This document shows positions 42,592-50,762 of a DNA stretch of 64,000 nt, one piece after another. A program made the position numbers and the translations under genes. The stretch is from Eisenibacter elegans DSM 3317 (GTDB lineage Bacteria > Bacteroidota > Bacteroidia > Cytophagales > Microscillaceae). Within the stretch, counting starts at the first letter, position 1. Each line of letters begins with the position of its first letter. The notes beneath the pieces are model-generated. The model saw nothing but the letters and a program-made list of their open reading frames with translations. It was not told the origin of the DNA and made no database searches. The stretch is taken from NCBI RefSeq assembly GCF_000430505.1, contig NZ_AUMD01000020.1, positions 62,001-126,000 on the forward strand. The letters run 5' to 3'.

Positions 42592-43446
42592 GTGAAACTA
42601 AAAATTGCAATTCAGAAGTCGGGCAGACTCTACGACGACTCCGTGGCCCTGCTCAAAGAATGTGGTATTCGTATGAACCTCGGCTCCAACACCCTGCGTG
42701 TGGAGGCGAGCAACTTCCCCTGCGAAGTCTTATTTTTGCGGGTGGCCGATATTCCGGCCTACATCGAAGACGGCGTGGCTGATATCGGCATCATCGGCGA
42801 AAATGTCCACCTCGAAGCCCAACACGACATCGAAGTGGCCGACAAGCTCGGCTTTTCCAAGTGCCGCCTCTCCTTGGCCATCCCCCGCGAGCATCATTAC
42901 GAGGGCATCCGCCAGTTTGAGGGCAAAAAGATTGCCACCTCTTATCCCAATATCTTGGCTCACTTCTTTGCGCAGCACGGTGTTCAGGCCGACATCCATA
43001 CCATCAGCGGTTCCGTCGAGATTGCCCCGAGCATAGGCCTAGCCGATGCTGTTTGCGACATCGTCAGCACCGGCAGCACCCTACTCAGCAACGGCCTCAA
43101 AGAGGTAGAGACCGTCTTGCGCTCCGAAGCCATCATCGTAGCCAACAAAGCCCTCAGCCCCGAAAAGAAGGCCATCTTCGAGCAGTTGCTCTTCCGCATC
43201 GGCGCCATCAAAAAGGCCAAAAACAACAAATACATCCTGCTCAATGCACCCAACGACAACCTCGACAAAATCGTCAGTGCCCTGCCCGGAATGAAATCGC
43301 CCACCATCCTGCCCCTGGCCCAAGAAGGTTGGAGCTCTGTACATTCGGTGGTACAAGAGGATGATTTTTGGGAAATCATCGAAAAGCTTCAGGCCTATGG
43401 TGCACAGGGCATCCTCGTGGTCGGCATCGAGAAGATGATTGTATAA
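42592..43446 (+). CDS. hisG: ATP phosphoribosyltransferase (long form)
   Basis: A 284-residue enzyme catalysing the first step of histidine synthesis (ATP + PRPP to phosphoribosyl-ATP). The catalytic lobes span residues 1 to about 210 (KIAIQKSGRLYDDSVALLKE, and ADAVCDIVSTGSTLLSNGL for PRPP binding). The C-terminal 75 residues form the histidine-binding regulatory domain of the long form (VSALPGMKSPTILPL). The start is GTG. hisD follows on the same strand after about 295 bp; the remaining his genes are not in the window. Confidence 0.93.
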   Translation: MKLKIAIQKSGRLYDDSVALLKECGIRMNLGSNTLRVEASNFPCEVLFLRVADIPAYIEDGVADIGIIGENVHLEAQHDIEVADKLGFSKCRLSLAIPREHHYEGIRQFEGKKIATSYPNILAHFFAQHGVQADIHTISGSVEIAPSIGLADAVCDIVSTGSTLLSNGLKEVETVLRSEAIIVANKALSPEKKAIFEQLLFRIGAIKKAKNNKYILLNAPNDNLDKIVSALPGMKSPTILPLAQEGWSSVHSVVQEDDFWEIIEKLQAYGAQGILVVGIEKMIV

Positions 43447-43741
43447 CCCCCACAATTAAAATCGTGGGCTATACACAGGGTTCAAACCAAAACACCTCTC
43501 TTGTAGTTATCAAAGGCATTTGCTTGTTTGATGATTGAGGGCTTGCTCTTTAGACCCCGGGCTATCACCATTGGCTTGTGGCACAGTCCACAAGGACTAA
43601 AGTCGAGAGCCTGACCCGCGTACCCTTGAAGCTGTGGAACAAAACCCTCAACGTACGGTGTGGGATAAGCCCCTCATGAAACATTAATCAAGGCTTGGGC
43701 TAGAGGCCCACGCTACTACTTATCTATCCCCCTAAAAACAA
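43447..43741. repeat. hisG-hisD spacer with interspersed hairpin module
   Basis: 295 bp separating two genes that are usually adjacent. It begins CCCACAATTAAAATCGTGGGCTA (43450-43472), a hairpin module shared with the elements at 53.7 kb and 36.2 kb. It also contains CTTGTGGCACAGTCCACAAG (43575-43594), a hairpin with 7-bp arms. No gene is visible. It looks like a non-coding insertion between hisG and hisD. Confidence 0.45.
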
Positions 43742-45025
43742 ATGTTGCGCATCATACAAAACCCCGCCCCTGATACTTGGGCAACTCTTGGCAAACGTGC
43801 CCTTATAGACACGGCTACCATTGAGGCACGTGTATCAGACATCCTCGAAAACGTCCGTACCCGTGGCGATGAGGCGCTGCTGGCCTACGGCGAGCAGTTC
43901 GACGGTATCCGCCTCGATAGCCTGCGTGTCAGCGAAGCAGAGCTGGCAGAGGCCGCCGACCTTGTGCCGGACAAACTCAAGGCTGCCATCCAAACGGCCT
44001 ACCACAATATCGAAACCTTTCACCAAGGCCAACGCGAGGCGCTGGCTCCTGTAGAGGTGATGCCCGGCATCCGTTGCTGGCGCAAGAGTGTGGCCATTGA
44101 GCGCGTGGGGCTATACATTCCGGGAGGTTCTGCGCCCTTGTTTTCGACGGTACTGATGTTGGGTATTCCGGCCAAGATAGCTGGCTGTTCGGAGTTGGTG
44201 CTTTGTAGCCCCCCCAACAAGGTGGGCAAGCTCCACCCTGCCATACTCTACGCTGCTCAGCTGGTAGGCGCTACCCATATCTACAAGGTGGGCGGCGCGC
44301 AGGCCATCGCGGCGATGGGCTACGGCACCGAAAGCATTCCGCAGGCATACAAAATCTTCGGCCCCGGCAACCAATATGTAACCACTGCCAAAACGTTGTT
44401 GGCCAAGCGTGGGGTAGCCATTGATATGCCCGCCGGCCCTTCGGAACTGGCCGTTATTGCCGACAAGCAGTTTGACCCGGCCTTTGCCGCCGCCGACCTG
44501 CTCTCACAGGCCGAACACGGCCCCGATAGCCAAGTAGTGCTCATTACGACTACCCAAGCGGTGGCCGAAGCCGTCAACCAAGCCCTTAACGAACAACTGC
44601 CCCTGTTGCCCCGCCACGAGGTAGCCCGTCAGGCACTTCAAAATAGCTTTGCGGTGGTCTTACCCAGTTGGGAGGAGGTGATGCGCTTTAGCAATACCTA
44701 TGCTCCTGAGCACCTTATCATCGGTACGGCCAACTGGGAAGCGCTGGCCGAGCAAGTCATCAATGCCGGGTCGGTGTTTTTGGGGAACTACGCCCCCGAG
44801 TCTGCCGGCGACTATGCCTCGGGCACCAACCACACCCTCCCTACCAATGGAGCCGCCAAGGCCTTTAGCGGAGTGTCGCTGGACAGCTTTTTTAAGAAAA
44901 TCACCTTCCAACACCTCAGCCACCAAGGTCTTAGCCACATTGCGGAGGCCGTAGAGACGATGGCCGCCGCCGAAGAGCTTGAAGCCCACCGCCGCGCCGT
45001 CAGCCTAAGGATGGGACGCTCTTAA
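43742..45025 (+). CDS. hisD: Histidinol dehydrogenase
   Basis: A 427-residue zinc enzyme performing the last two oxidations of histidine synthesis (L-histidinol to L-histidine with NAD). Signature motifs are present: YIPGGSAPLFSTVLML, KVGGAQAIAAMGYG, FGPGNQYVTTAK, MPAGPSELAVIAD, and the catalytic/metal region SQAEHGPDSQV and APEHLI. Length matches the family. It probably shares a transcript with hisG despite the spacer. Confidence 0.94.
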   Translation: MLRIIQNPAPDTWATLGKRALIDTATIEARVSDILENVRTRGDEALLAYGEQFDGIRLDSLRVSEAELAEAADLVPDKLKAAIQTAYHNIETFHQGQREALAPVEVMPGIRCWRKSVAIERVGLYIPGGSAPLFSTVLMLGIPAKIAGCSELVLCSPPNKVGKLHPAILYAAQLVGATHIYKVGGAQAIAAMGYGTESIPQAYKIFGPGNQYVTTAKTLLAKRGVAIDMPAGPSELAVIADKQFDPAFAAADLLSQAEHGPDSQVVLITTTQAVAEAVNQALNEQLPLLPRHEVARQALQNSFAVVLPSWEEVMRFSNTYAPEHLIIGTANWEALAEQVINAGSVFLGNYAPESAGDYASGTNHTLPTNGAAKAFSGVSLDSFFKKITFQHLSHQGLSHIAEAVETMAAAEELEAHRRAVSLRMGRS

Positions 45026-45178
45026 CCCATTGGCCCGCTCTCACTATTTTATCAAAATTTATAATTAAAAAATTGCTGCGACTGTGCTAGACAGCTAACA
45101 GCTGAAATAACTACTACCGAACATGTTACCAGCCAAGAATTTGTATGAAGGGCTGGGGAATGAATATAAAAAAGTTGT

Positions 45179-45258
45179 AGCTATTTAGGAGGTTTAAATG
45201 CTTGATTATTATTTACTTATAAAATAAGCCTATTTAAAGCCGAATGAAACAAAAAGTA
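45179..45258. repeat. Family-1 inverted-repeat element, internally deleted
   Basis: AGCTATTTAGGAGGTTTAAA and TGCTTGATTATT match the left end of the full copy at 314-514. It then jumps to TTATAAAATAAGCCTATTTA and AAGCCGAATG, equivalent to positions 419-448 of that copy. About 60 bases in between and the right end are missing. Confidence 0.6.
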
Positions 45259-45288
45259 ACAACTCTATCGAGTTGTTACTTTTGTTGT
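45248..45288. terminator. Strong hairpin, probable terminator after hisD
   Basis: AAAAGTAACAACTC pairs perfectly with GAGTTGTTACTTTT around a TATC loop, followed by GTTGT. It lies about 220 bp after hisD, directly after the family-1 repeat. Confidence 0.7.
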
Positions 45289-45420
45289 CTTGGGCACCTT
45301 GGTGCAATATGGGAGGTTATTATTACGTTTTTGGATTATATACCTAGGACTTGTTCAATAGGGTGAGAGGTTTGGTGTGTTTCAAATAATGTTAATAGCT
45401 TCAAAATCTTACCTTTGTTG

Positions 45421-45428
45421 TATATTTG
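45421..45428 (+). promoter_or_regulatory. Bacteroidota -7 element upstream of the kinase gene
   Basis: TATATTTG matches TAnnTTTG, 42 bp before the ATG at 45471. It sits inside the short inverted repeat GTTGTATATTTGCAAC (45418-45433). Confidence 0.45.
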
Positions 45429-45470
45429 CAACATTTATATGTGTATTATAGAGCCGTACCACTCAATTAA

Positions 45471-46547
45471 ATGACCCTATTCGTAGCGCTAATGCAGTTA
45501 TCTCCCGCTTTTTGGATTATTTTCCTGCTAATAAGCCTGCTCTTTTTTGGGGGGCTGATATACCTTTGGCGGCAGCGTAGGGTTTTACAAAAAGCGCTTG
45601 CTTTGGCCAATAATGAACTAAAGGCGCAAAAAGCTTTACTGATTCACCAAAATGCCGTCTTGGAGCGGCAATACGAACATATCAACCGCTACCAAGAGAA
45701 CTTGGCCGAGCGCAACCAAGCGCTTGAAACCTTGAATGTGCAGCTGGAGCAGATAGTGGCACAACGTACTCAGCACTTGCTTCAGACCAATAAGGCGCTC
45801 AAAGAAGTAAATGACGAGCTAGACAGCCTCACCTACCATACGGCCCATCAGCTGCGCCTACCACTGACGCGCTTTCGGGGTTTGCTACGCCTGATGCGTA
45901 TTGATCCCTACAGCAAAGAGATGCCCAAATACCTTAGTTTGCTCGAAGGGAGTGTATTGAATATGGACTATCTTCTGGCTCAGCTCCAACAACTCCACGA
46001 TATCAATACTGATGTTTCACCAGAGCAGCCTGTCGTTCTTTGTGCGCTAGTTCACCAACTAGTACAAGAACACCTCCAACAACAGCCGCAGTCAAGCCTC
46101 CTCCTCGAATGTCAGCTGCCTAGCTATGCTGTAGTGCGTACCAAGCCCGAGTTGTTACAAATTATCTTGATTAGCATTATTCAAAATGCGGCTTCTTATG
46201 GCGGACGCGATGGGCAAAAGCCTTATCTCTATGTTACTAGTGAACATCTGCCACAGTTTGGCGCTTTTGTGTTGCGCTTTGAGGACAATGGCGAAGGAAT
46301 CCCGCCAGAGAATATTGCCCAAGCTTTTCGTATGTTTTTCAGAGGCTCCACCAAGTCAACCGGACACGGACTGGGGCTTTTTTTGGCCAAAAAAGCTGCC
46401 GATAGACTCAATATTGAACTACGTATAAAGAGCGAGTCTCAGGCATATACGCGCTTTGAGTTGTGGTTTGATGAGGGAAGCCTCGTGGAAATTCCTTCGC
46501 AGACCACCCCTCCTGCTGATAGAGATGGCTTGAGCGCATTGGCATAA
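45471..46547 (+). CDS. Membrane sensor histidine kinase
   Basis: A 358-residue orphan kinase. One N-terminal transmembrane helix (about residues 13-34, FWIIFLLISLLFFGGLIYLW) is followed by a long coiled coil (about 40-115), HisKA with the H-box TYHTAHQLRLPLTR (about 120-133), and a complete HATPase (IIQNAASYGG, DNGEGI, GHGLGLFLAKK). It has no extracytoplasmic sensor, so the signal is probably membrane- or cytoplasm-derived. No response regulator is adjacent. Confidence 0.85.
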   Translation: MTLFVALMQLSPAFWIIFLLISLLFFGGLIYLWRQRRVLQKALALANNELKAQKALLIHQNAVLERQYEHINRYQENLAERNQALETLNVQLEQIVAQRTQHLLQTNKALKEVNDELDSLTYHTAHQLRLPLTRFRGLLRLMRIDPYSKEMPKYLSLLEGSVLNMDYLLAQLQQLHDINTDVSPEQPVVLCALVHQLVQEHLQQQPQSSLLLECQLPSYAVVRTKPELLQIILISIIQNAASYGGRDGQKPYLYVTSEHLPQFGAFVLRFEDNGEGIPPENIAQAFRMFFRGSTKSTGHGLGLFLAKKAADRLNIELRIKSESQAYTRFELWFDEGSLVEIPSQTTPPADRDGLSALA

Positions 46548-46577
46548 TGTGTTGGATGTCGTTTTTTTAATTTTTAT

Positions 46578-46602
46578 GTTATTTCAAAATAATTTTCAAA
46601 AA
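46578..46602. repeat. 25-bp intergenic repeat, copy 1
   Basis: GTTATTTCAAAATAATTTTC plus AAAAA, identical over 25 bases to 48185-48209. It contains the near-palindrome TTATTTCAAAATAA. It lies between the kinase and the STAS-like gene. Confidence 0.55.
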
Positions 46603-46719
46603 GAACAAAATAAATCCAAAATCAACTAAAAAACACAGTACTTTTCTAACCTTTTTTTGTGTTTTTTGAGTATAATCTAAAAAGTAGATTTGTTAGGTCA
46701 TCAAACTCCAAGAAAGTCT

Positions 46720-47121
46720 ATGTATCAGCTTCATTATGACTCCAACATACGGGCGGTAGTGTTGAGCTTCGACGGCCCGCTGTTTTTCGACGAATACAAG
46801 GCGGCTTGGATGTCGGCTATAGAGCTGATAGAGCGCCACCGGACGCACCGGTTTCTGATAGACGCTACGAATCACAAAACTTCCTTGCCCGAGAACCTCA
46901 TCTGGTTCAAAGAAGAATTTCTAAGGCTAGCCAACAGTAAGGTATTGAGCAATCGCCGGAAAGGCGGCAGACGTATCCGTGCAGCCAAGATCAAATGTCC
47001 GGAGAGCAGCGCCTACGAAGATGCCCGTGTGTTGGAAGCGTTCATCAGGCGCGAAAACTTTGCGTTTGACTACCAAGTTTTTGACAACAAACAAGATGCG
47101 CTCGAATGGTTGTTTGAATAA
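46720..47121 (+). CDS. STAS/SpoIIAA-like small protein (paralogue 2)
   Basis: A 133-residue protein with the same outline as those at 21830-22255 and 49698-50108: a beta start (VVLSFDGPLFFDEYKAAW), a segment RFLIDATNHKTSLPENLIWF in the middle, and the terminal motif VFDNKQDALEWL. A basic stretch (NRRKGGRRIRAAKIK) is specific to this copy. The ATG at 46720 was chosen over a TTG at 46690. It follows a histidine kinase gene on the same strand by about 170 bp. Function unknown. Confidence 0.65.
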   Translation: MYQLHYDSNIRAVVLSFDGPLFFDEYKAAWMSAIELIERHRTHRFLIDATNHKTSLPENLIWFKEEFLRLANSKVLSNRRKGGRRIRAAKIKCPESSAYEDARVLEAFIRRENFAFDYQVFDNKQDALEWLFE

Positions 47122-47146
47122 GCCCAATGTAGTGCTCAAAATTGAG

Positions 47147-48067
47147 CTAATCGGCAGGGAAATAAACCCCATTGGCCGTCAGAATCAAATCATAAATCCG
47201 GTAGCGCACACGCTTTGGCAAGTACCTGAAGACATTGGCATAATCTAATAGCCAAAGCCAAGGCCAACAAGCCAAGAGCCAATAGATACTCTGGCGTAGT
47301 GGATCTAGGGCGCGATAGTTATACTGTGTATAGCGGGCATACAGCTCGGGTTTGCGCATTTGCAGGTCTTCGTGCGCACGTTTGTACTCCCTCAGACGGC
47401 GGACATAGCTACGGGCAGTGATGAAATCATCGTGCCAAGCCACCAAGTTTGTATCAAAATACATCGGTACTTGGGCTTCGGCAGCCCTGATGGCAAAGTC
47501 AAAGTCTTCGGCATCGGTAAGCGCCTCATCAAAGCCCTGTAGCTGTTCAAAAAGTTGTTTTGGCAAGGAGCAATGCGCTGCTGTCAGAAACACCTGTCCT
47601 GGTGGAAGGGGCTGCTCCCCTAGTCCTTCGTAAGGTTTGGCCCAGTGGCGACTGAGGTAAGCCCTATAGCGCTGAAGGTCTGTCTGGAGACGTTCGTAGT
47701 CTTCGAGGGCTTGTCCTATCAAGATAGAAGGCTGGGGCCAATGTTTGTGGCGTTGCTGGTGTGCGGCCAACAACCCCGGCCTAGGGCGCATATCGTCATC
47801 AAAGAACAACAACAACTCCCCTACTGCGGCGGCAGCGCCAGCATTGCGTGCTTGTGCTCTCCCTCCATTGGCTTGCGATATGATACGCAAGGCCTGAAAA
47901 CGAGACTGCCAAGCAATCAAAACCTCCTCCGAACAATCTGTAGAACCATCCACAACCACGATTAGCTCAAAATCGCATTCGCTTTGTTGGCTCACAAGCG
48001 CCTCCAAAAGTTGTGGGAGTTTGTGTGCTCCATTATAACTAGGCACAATGACACTCAATGCAGCCAT
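47147..48067 (-). CDS. Glycosyltransferase family 2
   Basis: A 306-residue GT-A glycosyltransferase. The N-terminal nucleotide-binding strand is LSVIVPSYNGAHKLPQLLEA, the DxD-type motif is FFDDDMRPRPG (about residues 92-100), and the catalytic-acid segment is LTDAEDFDFAIRA. A hydrophobic C-terminal stretch (SIYWLLACWPWLWLLDY) may associate with the membrane. The ATG at 48067 starts the first strand. It converges on the STAS-like gene with 25 bp between. Sugar and acceptor are unknown. Confidence 0.85.
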   Translation of the reverse strand: MAALSVIVPSYNGAHKLPQLLEALVSQQSECDFELIVVVDGSTDCSEEVLIAWQSRFQALRIISQANGGRAQARNAGAAAAVGELLLFFDDDMRPRPGLLAAHQQRHKHWPQPSILIGQALEDYERLQTDLQRYRAYLSRHWAKPYEGLGEQPLPPGQVFLTAAHCSLPKQLFEQLQGFDEALTDAEDFDFAIRAAEAQVPMYFDTNLVAWHDDFITARSYVRRLREYKRAHEDLQMRKPELYARYTQYNYRALDPLRQSIYWLLACWPWLWLLDYANVFRYLPKRVRYRIYDLILTANGVYFPAD

Positions 48068-48184
48068 AGACAATATCCAAAATAAAAAATAGCGCAGTAG
48101 TTTGGCCTAAAATTACGGCAAATCACCCATTAAACCTACCCCATAAAACAAATCACTGCTTGGTGGGGTATTAGGGGTTTTATT

Positions 48185-48209
48185 GTTATTTCAAAATAAT
48201 TTTCAAAAA
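48185..48209. repeat. 25-bp intergenic repeat, copy 2
   Basis: Identical over 25 bases to 46578-46602 (GTTATTTCAAAATAATTTTC plus AAAAA). The shorter related string ATTTCAAAATAA occurs near 4860. Confidence 0.55.
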
Positions 48210-48336
48210 CAACATTTTTCAGTGAGTAGTTTTGAGTTTTACTGTGGCGCTGAGAGTCCTTGAAAATCAAATCCTGTTAACCTTGCTACAAAGTACAAAA
48301 TAAGTGGACTTCCTCAACATTAAAAACAAAAACACC

Positions 48337-48395
48337 TCACCGGACATTTTTGGAAAAATAGCTCAGAAGCTGTGGGATTTGAAAAATGTCTTGGG
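48337..48395. repeat. Family-2 inverted-repeat element, internally deleted
   Basis: Begins TCACCGGACATTTTTGGAAA, then AATAGCTC, and jumps to TGTGGGATTTGAAAAATGTC, the right end. About 60 bp of the full copy are missing inside. It lies 85 bp upstream of the DUF2004 gene. Confidence 0.7.
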
Positions 48396-48479
48396 TATTT
48401 TTAGAAAATAACCCCGGCTAAAGTATTTTCAGACAAAAAACCTCTCGATAAGTCCTCATCTCTATTATCTCCAAGAACA

Positions 48480-48980
48480 ATGACAAATTACCACCTCCCC
48501 TATTTTGAGCAACTACCAGCCGACGGCCTTGATGAGTATTATGAGGCGATGGCAGTGCTCAATGGCCACGAAATCGTACTAGACCTCAACCTAGACAGCC
48601 GGAAGCTCTCCCCTTCTGGCTTCGAAAAAACCAAGCACCTTCTAGAACACCTCGCCGACATCGACAGCCAAAACAAGGCCTATATTCGCCAAGACTATGA
48701 GGATGAAACAGAAGGCCATACCGTCAGAGAGTACCTCCAACACCACCTAGAGGATATCCCACAAGAGGAACTGGCCAAACTCATAGACCTGGACAACCAC
48801 AACACCAGCCCCTTAGTACAGCTACTAGACAAGCTGAAGCTCGTCAGGCTTGGGCTATACCCCGACAGCGATGAGTTTGCTATCTGCGACTACTCTATCG
48901 GAGAAGACATTACCAACTACTTGATAGTCGTCTATATCGATCAAAACAGCAACATAAGCCAGCTGACAATAGAAAGTTAG
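48480..48980 (+). CDS. DUF2004 family protein
   Basis: A 166-residue acidic cytoplasmic protein that I recognise as DUF2004: an opening YHLPYFEQLPADGLDEYYEA, AMAVLNGHEIVLDLNLD, AYIRQDYEDETEGHTVREYL, then LDKLKLVRLGLYPDSDEFAI and a final beta segment. The function of the family is unknown. No toxin gene was seen next to it. Short family-2 repeats sit immediately before and after (48337 and 48994), so the gene is framed by matching inverted ends. Confidence 0.75.
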   Translation: MTNYHLPYFEQLPADGLDEYYEAMAVLNGHEIVLDLNLDSRKLSPSGFEKTKHLLEHLADIDSQNKAYIRQDYEDETEGHTVREYLQHHLEDIPQEELAKLIDLDNHNTSPLVQLLDKLKLVRLGLYPDSDEFAICDYSIGEDITNYLIVVYIDQNSNISQLTIES

Positions 48981-48993
48981 GAGCATAACCACC

Positions 48994-49024
48994 TCACCGG
49001 GCATTTTCTGATAATGTCCAGTGG
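48994..49024. repeat. Family-2 inverted-repeat element, minimal copy
   Basis: TCACCGGGCATTTTCTGATAATGTCCAGTGG is reduced to little more than the two ends: 31 bp that can fold into a hairpin with arms CACCGGGCATT / AATGTCCAGTG. It starts 14 bp after the DUF2004 stop and could also act as its terminator hairpin. Confidence 0.65.
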
Positions 49025-49119
49025 GGTACAACGGCTTATTTTCAGAGTTCGTCCCTATTTTTATTCCAAGTCAGGTTGTCAATTTGCGCCGAGACATTCG
49101 TTTTCTCGCTATTCATAGT

Positions 49120-49356
49120 CTAGTTGGTAGTAGTGCCCAGTGCCAAGGGGGCTTCTTTAAAATATTGGTCATCAAGCTTGCGATAGCTGTGGATAGGGTC
49201 TCCAAAAGTATCAAAAACACCGGCTAAGACCTTCCTAAACTCCGCTCTTGGGGTATACTCAAAGGCAGTATCGTGTACAAAATCCAAAGCCTGCGAAAAT
49301 TCTTTCGCTTGAAGCACCTTCATAAAAAAGTTGGCATCGTTTCGCACCTCCATCAT
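49120..49356 (-). CDS. Small hypothetical protein
   Basis: A 78-residue frame (NDANFFMKVLQAKEFSQALD, then FVHDTAFEYTPRAEFRKVLA) with a normal-looking helical composition. No family recognised. It may be a shortened version of a larger protein, since it lies among repeats and lacks an obvious promoter. It is less certain than its neighbours. Confidence 0.4.
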   Translation of the reverse strand: MMEVRNDANFFMKVLQAKEFSQALDFVHDTAFEYTPRAEFRKVLAGVFDTFGDPIHSYRKLDDQYFKEAPLALGTTTN

Positions 49357-49461
49357 AGGTGTATTTCTTCATAAGACCCAAAATTCATTCAAAGCCTCAG
49401 AAGTATTTAGATCTTTAGAAATGATTGGTGGTCAAACTTCTAACAAACAAATACGTAATGC

Positions 49462-49548
49462 ATACTGGACATTTTTCAACCCACACAGTTAACCTTGTCT
49501 CAGGGCTGGGGCTCCGAGCTACTTTTTCAAAAATATCCAATGGTGTGA
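49462..49548. repeat. Family-2 inverted-repeat element, shortened (inverted)
   Basis: ATACTGGACATTTTTCAACC, then TCAGGGCTGGGGCTCCGAGC, TACTTTTTCAAAAATATCCA and ATGGTGTGA match the inverted full copy with internal losses. Confidence 0.65.
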
Positions 49549-49697
49549 GCCATTCCTGTGAATCTCGATATAACTTACATTGTATTGTTTGATTTTGAAT
49601 CTCGTTGCAAATTTGGGCTCAAATAACCATCTTTGGCTCAAGTTTAAACACCGAAAAGTGCACTGATTAAAAAATATTATTTATAATAGCAAAACCC

Positions 49698-50108
49698 ATG
49701 AAAACGGCAAGAGACAACCAATACTGGAGTATCATCCATGATACCGAGCACGACATCCTATTTTGTGAGTGGAAAGACGGCAACGAGTACCAACTCGACG
49801 ATGAGATTTTCAAAGAAGAAATGCTGCATTATGCCGCCATTGTAGAAGCGTGTCAGGCTTCTAAGCTGCTGCTCAACCTTCGCCACGGCAACTACAGCAT
49901 GGCACCGGTTATTCAGGAGTGGGTCGCTACTGATATCGCCCCACGTACTATCGCCGCAGGGCAGCGCAAAATCGCTACCGTATTATCTGACAATCTCTTT
50001 GCGCAGGTGTCGCTACAACAACTCATGGAAGAGGGCGATATTCCCCTTATCCAACAACAGTATTTCGACAACCGCGAACAGGCCATCAATTGGCTCAAAG
50101 AAGGCTAG
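49698..50108 (+). CDS. STAS/SpoIIAA-like small protein (paralogue 3)
   Basis: A 136-residue soluble protein: a beta start (QYWSIIHDTEHDILFCEWKD), a middle segment KLLLNLRHGNYSMAPVIQEW resembling the strand-helix region of paralogues 1 and 2, VATDIAPRTIAAGQRKIATV, and the shared terminal motif YFDNREQAINWL. A terminator follows. Function unknown; a STAS-like fold is inferred from the shared layout. Confidence 0.65.
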   Translation: MKTARDNQYWSIIHDTEHDILFCEWKDGNEYQLDDEIFKEEMLHYAAIVEACQASKLLLNLRHGNYSMAPVIQEWVATDIAPRTIAAGQRKIATVLSDNLFAQVSLQQLMEEGDIPLIQQQYFDNREQAINWLKEG

Positions 50109-50139
50109 GTCTTCCCTTCTTATGTTGCATTCCTGCTCG

Positions 50140-50170
50140 AAGCCCCGTATTTTTGCGGGGCTTACTTGTT
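50140..50170 (+). terminator. Rho-independent terminator
   Basis: Stem AAGCCCCG (50140-50147) and CGGGGCTT (50156-50163), then ACTTGTTT, 32 bp after the STAS-like gene. Confidence 0.75.
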
Positions 50171-50214
50171 TGTGGGCCTATCATATAATTAACATAACAA
50201 TAATTACGTGTCGT

Positions 50215-50553
50215 ATGAGACAAGAAGATATCAAGATATACGTCAGCCTAGATGAGCAAAACACTTGTGAGCGCCTAGAATGGGAAGGTAGCAACACCCC
50301 TGGTGAAGGAAAGCAAGAGGCCAAAGCGATGGCCTTGGCGCTGTGGGATGTAAACGGCAAAGGCACCTCACGCATAGACCTTTGGAATAAGGAGATGAAT
50401 GTGTTTGAGATGAAGGCTTTCAGCATCGAAATCATCGAAGGGGTGGCAGACATGCTGCGTTTTGCTACTGGCGACGAAGGAATGGCCCGCGAGCTAGAGC
50501 TGTTGAGCAAGCAGTTTGCCGAGCAACTCAAACGCGATATGAAAAACAGCTAA
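50215..50553 (+). CDS. gldC: Gliding motility protein GldC
   Basis: A 112-residue cytoplasmic protein of the GldC family, required for or supporting gliding motility in Bacteroidota. Matching features are the opening EDIKIYVSLDEQNTCERLEW, the AKAMALALWDVNGKGTSRID core, LWNKEMNVFEMKAFSIE, and the helical C-terminus. The ATG at 50215 was chosen; a longer upstream frame overlaps the previous gene and is spurious. Other gld genes are not in the window. Together with the T9SS tail on the 38971 protein, it supports a gliding/T9SS lifestyle. Confidence 0.85.
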   Translation: MRQEDIKIYVSLDEQNTCERLEWEGSNTPGEGKQEAKAMALALWDVNGKGTSRIDLWNKEMNVFEMKAFSIEIIEGVADMLRFATGDEGMARELELLSKQFAEQLKRDMKNS

Positions 50554-50707
50554 TCTTGGCAAGCCTCCCCTCTCTGGTAGTAGGGAGGCATTGGCTTTCG
50601 AACGCTGTACTATTGTCATAATATTTTTCACTAAAGTAAGAATCTGCATAAAACGGTTTTTAAATCGGAACAATTCCTAAAAACGAGCTGTTTGCCGTAA
50701 TGTCTAT

Positions 50708-50728
50708 GCGCCTTAGAGGCGTTTTTTT
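50708..50728 (+). terminator. Short hairpin with T run
   Basis: CGCC (50709-50712) and GGCG (50718-50721) around a 5-base loop, then seven T residues. It could end the gldC transcript about 150 bp downstream of its stop. An additional inverted repeat, GCCTCCC / GGGAGGC, lies at 50564-50590. Confidence 0.45.
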
Positions 50729-50762
50729 GTTGATTTACTCATTCACCTAACCCCTCAGATAT

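Noticed and set aside
45418-45433. GTTGTATATTTGCAAC as a second Zur-like operator
   Set aside because: Arms are only 4 bp and differ from the TTTGCAA arms at 8669-8687; the overlap with a -7 element explains part of the sequence.
48480-48980. DUF2004 gene as an antitoxin or immunity gene of a toxin pair
   Set aside because: No toxin-like partner is adjacent on either side; the 49120-49356 frame is on the opposite strand and unrelated in appearance.
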